Source of the DNA: Aldrovandia affinis
Lineage: Eukaryota > Chordata > Actinopteri > Notacanthiformes > Halosauridae
Direction: 5' to 3'
NCBI GenBank assembly: GCA_029706075.1
Contig: JAINUG010000109.1
Span: 248,001-312,000 of the forward strand
Length of the DNA: 64,000 nucleotides
This document shows positions 1-64,000 of the stretch, one piece after another; position 1 is the stretch's first letter, and every line of letters starts with the position of its first letter. Made by a program: the position numbers and the translations under genes. Under the pieces are notes generated by a model. It saw only the letters and a list, made by a program, of their open reading frames with translations, did no database searches and was not told the DNA's origin.

Positions 1-1123
1 CAGATGATGTTTAAAGAATGGCACAGATACGCACACGGACGGATGGAAACATATCAAACAAACCTGACGTACAAGCTCCCGACTCAGTTACAGTAAAAGT
101 GGATTAGGTGAGGGAGCACGGAACCCTCACACACGCACACACTCACGCACCCACACACTCACACACATACACGTACTCATTACTCCTGCCAGAGCTGTGT
201 AATGAAAGATGAGTATAAGGGGATGATCACATCAGTCCCATGGGATCCTAAGGGTCAGAGGAGACCTTCTTCAGGGTATTCCTGAATGGGAGCCACTTGA
301 GCCCTCCCTTGCTCTGATTGGTGGCAGGGGGAGCGGCCAGAGTAACAGCAACAGCCACCCGAACAGGCAACGAGCAAAGGTGGAAAAACGCTGAAACGGT
401 TCAGCGATGCGCGCCAGCTGTCGCACAAAAAAAGGGACACTGCAGCCATTATTTACTTTAAAAGAAAGGGATTTCAAATATATTAAAACTTATATACATG
501 CTGTGAACCCTGACTCAAAGGGCCTTTCTGCTTACTCAGCTGACTGATAACAGCTTTGCTCTTTCTTCTGTTTTAGAACTAAAGGGATGTAAAAAAAAAA
601 CGGTATGATAAATGAATGGAAAGCCAACAAAGACAATGTAAAGGCACTGTCAGAACCATACACAGTTTGAGATCAGGGATGAGCACCCCCTACTGGCCAC
701 GCCAACGTGTACGTGAATGCCACGCACTACAAACACATACTGTATGTCCAGCCATGGGGTCACATTACATATTTGTCAGTATGGTTCATTTGGGGGTGGG
801 TTGTTTTACACTTCTTTTCCCGCAAAATAATAGCTTTAAAAATAAACAATTTTCTTCCAGAAAAATGATAAATACTTTAAAAATTGTCTTAATTGGTCTC
901 AACACCAACATCTGATTATTGACAGGAAAAAAAAAAAAAAAAAAAAAGAAATTAAAAATAGTTATCTTACTGTACACTTTTTTTTTTTCTTTTACAGTGT
1001 CCTCTGTTGGCAGGTTTCTGTTACTGCAGCTCCTGAGAAAAGCATGGCTCAGTCACAACCTCCCACCGCGTCGCGATCGCCTCCTGGTGGTCCTGCTCAC
1101 CCCCCTCACCCCCACCCCCTCCC
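1..1123 (-). other. 3' UTR and downstream flank of nrp1
   Basis: Sequence downstream of the stop codon in gene sense. No other coding exon was recognised. I saw no convincing AATAAA/ATTAAA on the sense strand here by eye, so the mRNA end may lie outside the window. It holds an imperfect CA-rich stretch at 127-172 and a 21-base A run at 927-947. Confidence 0.4.
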
Positions 1124-61760
<60,637 letters not shown>

Positions 61761-62300
61761 CCTTGAGTTGTAAGAAAATAAATAAAACCAGAAAAATCAC
61801 TCTCTTTGGACTCGTCCGTTCAGGTGATGCAAAGCAAAAAACTGAAATGTCTCAAAGGTTGAAGTAATTCGTCTTGTGTTTCAGGTCGCCTGCATCCTGT
61901 CATTTAGCTAAGATTTCCTACGTCCTTTCTCAGTCTTGTTCCTCTTGCAGACGCTGACTTTGCCATTTCCTCGTAAATCGGAGACACACAAGTTTTTTAA
62001 TGTTTTAAATCAACAAAAACAATTCCCGTTTCACAAACATTCACAGAAAACGATGACCACGGCGGCGTAATCCTCCCTCCACTGCCGAAAATGGAAAACA
62101 GATTTAGAGACTCACCGATGTTATATGTAAAATATATTTAGTTAAAGTGTAAAGATTAGCGCTATAAAACCGCACTCTCCTCCGTCCTCTCTGCTCAGCC
62201 TCGCACGTCTGACAAGACACGAGTTGGCGATACAAACATCTGTAGAACGACATCACCATTGGCTACTCCCCTAAATTACGACTCCCCTTCTTCCGTGTGG
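61761..62300 (-). promoter_or_regulatory. nrp1: Probable nrp1 5' UTR and core promoter region
   Basis: On the gene's sense strand a TATA-like TTTTATAG lies at about 62162-62169, after a GC-richer stretch. Downstream there is a good donor-like site, CATCG followed by GTGAGTCTC (break between 62116 and 62115), so a short untranslated first exon may be spliced to the exon holding the ATG. Candidate acceptors occur (ATTTCAG near 61830, TTTCGGCAG near 62080), but sequence alone cannot choose. Several upstream ATGs lie between 61850 and 62060. Confidence 0.35.
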
Positions 62301-64000
62301 CGCACTGAACCGCCCGCTGCAGCTGGAGCGCCAGAGATCTCGCCGATTGGTTTGAACGCCATATGAAAAAGTAACTGAGCCTCACTAGCACCCGACACAA
62401 CCTCGCTGTTCTCATAACGGAACAGACGCACTCTCGCCCGCTCGCATAACGAAGGAGGCTGCCACTCGCGTAGCCCAACTTGAAAAATCAACAAACGATT
62501 CCCTTTTAAGAAATAACACAATGACAAGTTTAGTGTATGTGCATGAAGACGTTTTGCCGATCATCATTAAACAATTTCCTTCCCCAAAATTATTGCATTA
62601 AGAATTCATAATGGAAAGTATTTCAGTTTCAGTACAAAAAAGCTATAGGCTAGATGTTACATTTAATATTCAACAAGAGCAGCCTTTTAAAACCAATTTC
62701 TTAGTTAATCCTCCACTGAATATATTCCTGTAAATTTTTACATTTACATTGAACGTAACGCTGCCCTTTTTTACGTTCTGAATGTTATTGAACGAGAAGC
62801 TCACGTACATCAGACAATGCCATTCAGTGTGCACTGATATGATTCGTTCACTGTGCAGTCTTTGGCCGAGGTATTGCAGGTTGAGACAACGTATGCGGTA
62901 AATGCAATACCTACTACATACTTATCGAATGTGTTTCTTTCATGGACATGACAGAGCACAGTAGCCTAAGGAAAACAGCATTCTCATCCCGATAATGGTA
63001 GCCTATCTACCATGCTACAGTGTGTCCGCAATTCAGTAATATATTTTTAGATGTCATCGCCCTTAACAGTTCACAACATTGCATTATATTGGAACCAATG
63101 GGGACAACGAAAGTCACTAATACGGACACTTAAGTGTAAAATGTTTTTTTATGCCTATATCCACGTTCATTCATGATTTCAGTGAAACTCCATTATTTAA
63201 AACAAATGTCTCCACATCCTCATCAACATCCACTGCCGCTGTCAAAGTGAAGTGTTCATGAGGAAGTCCACTCGCAACAATTACACACGCGCGCGCGCGT
63301 CTAACCAAGGAATGAAGACTTGTTTCCTAAGTTGGAAAGATGAAAGATAAATACACACAGCGTGTAACTTTCGCAATGACTTCGGAACAATTCGCTTCCT
63401 ATGGTCTTTATCAGGTGGTTTAGAACACTGCCACGCGCGGGAGCGAACAGCTGCCGTGGGTTCCCCTTCTGAGCCGTCCATGTGTTATCTGATCAGAAAT
63501 AGCTAAACACGAGAGATCTGGCTTCGGATTTCAAAGCGGGGGGAGACTATACCTAACAGTATGCCACAAAGGTTATGCCGTTAAAAAAGGTTCATTTTCA
63601 AGTTCTGCTTTGAGGAAAGAGCCGTTCGCTGACGATACATCATCTGCGCTCTTGCTCCTGCAAACATCGATTTGTCAACCGATCATGTTCGATTCGTTGA
63701 TGCGTGCCACAATGGGGGTGTTTACTAACAAAAACTGGATGAAAACATAATGCACCGAAACGAAGCCGTATTTACAGTAGGCTATGTTACATCTAAGCTT
63801 TCGATTCCTTCCTACTTTTTTGAAACGGACACCTTCAGTGTTGTATGTGGCCTGCTGTAGGCTACTCGAAATGTGCTTATTGCATTGCACAGAGACCACC
63901 ATTTATTCAGCAAAGCTAACGTTATTCATTTTAAACTCCTGATATTGTCGGATGGTACTCGTGCCCCGTAGCATCAAAAGCACATTTATGTTTTATTTCA
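62301..64000. other. Region upstream of nrp1, no gene seen
   Basis: No transposon, exon or RNA gene recognised. It has a short GCGCGC run near 63288-63299 and few repeats, unlike most of the window. Confidence 0.35.

Noticed and set aside
62263..62527. Short minus-strand frames upstream of the nrp1 start as a first coding exon
   Set aside because: No similarity, no signal-peptide character, and the ATG exon at 61760 already supplies a leader in the right phase.

Overview
The window is eukaryotic, and almost certainly from a ray-finned (teleost-type) fish. One gene of about 60 kb is read on the minus strand, with 16 coding exons obeying GT/AG rules. Its introns are packed with the repeats typical of teleosts: Tc1/mariner fragments, a PIF/Harbinger element, small hAT-type MITEs, tRNA-derived SINEs, LINE 3' ends and long CA/TG microsatellites. 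No bacterial, organellar or viral gene was seen.

The gene is a neuropilin-1 orthologue (nrp1; the nrp1a/nrp1b paralogue cannot be decided here). It starts at 61760 (signal-peptide exon) and stops at 1124. Joining the exons by splice sites and phase gives 2727 nt: 908 codons plus stop, no frameshift. The domains come in the neuropilin order: signal peptide, CUB a1, CUB a2, F5/8 type C b1, F5/8 type C b2, Thr/Pro-rich acidic linker, MAM, short stem, transmembrane helix, short cytoplasmic tail ending in SEA. The tail and stem-proximal sequence match NRP1 rather than NRP2.

Layout, left to right (3' to 5' of the gene): 1-1123, 3' UTR and downstream DNA; 1124-1401, last exon; 1402-7708, transposon-filled intron 15 (Harbinger 1734-3890, Tc1 and other inverted-repeat DNA 4403-6943); 7709-10721, compact run of six exons for MAM, linker and the end of b2; 12487-27123, four exons for the rest of b2 and b1, with SINEs, a LINE reverse-transcriptase relic and exon-flanking microsatellites; 31542-41322, three exons for CUB a2 and half of CUB a1, with hAT MITEs and a telomere-like minisatellite between them; 41323-59498, an 18 kb intron with an almost complete Tc1 element, SINEs and LINE pieces; 59499-59673, exon 2; 61700-61760, exon 1; 61761-64000, 5' UTR, probable promoter and upstream DNA.

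I found no novel multi-gene system. The points worth a second look are the apparent lack of a counterpart to mammalian NRP1 exon 16, the lack of a Ser-Gly glycosaminoglycan site in the linker, simple repeats beside several splice sites, and several mobile-element insertions dated by intact target-site duplications.
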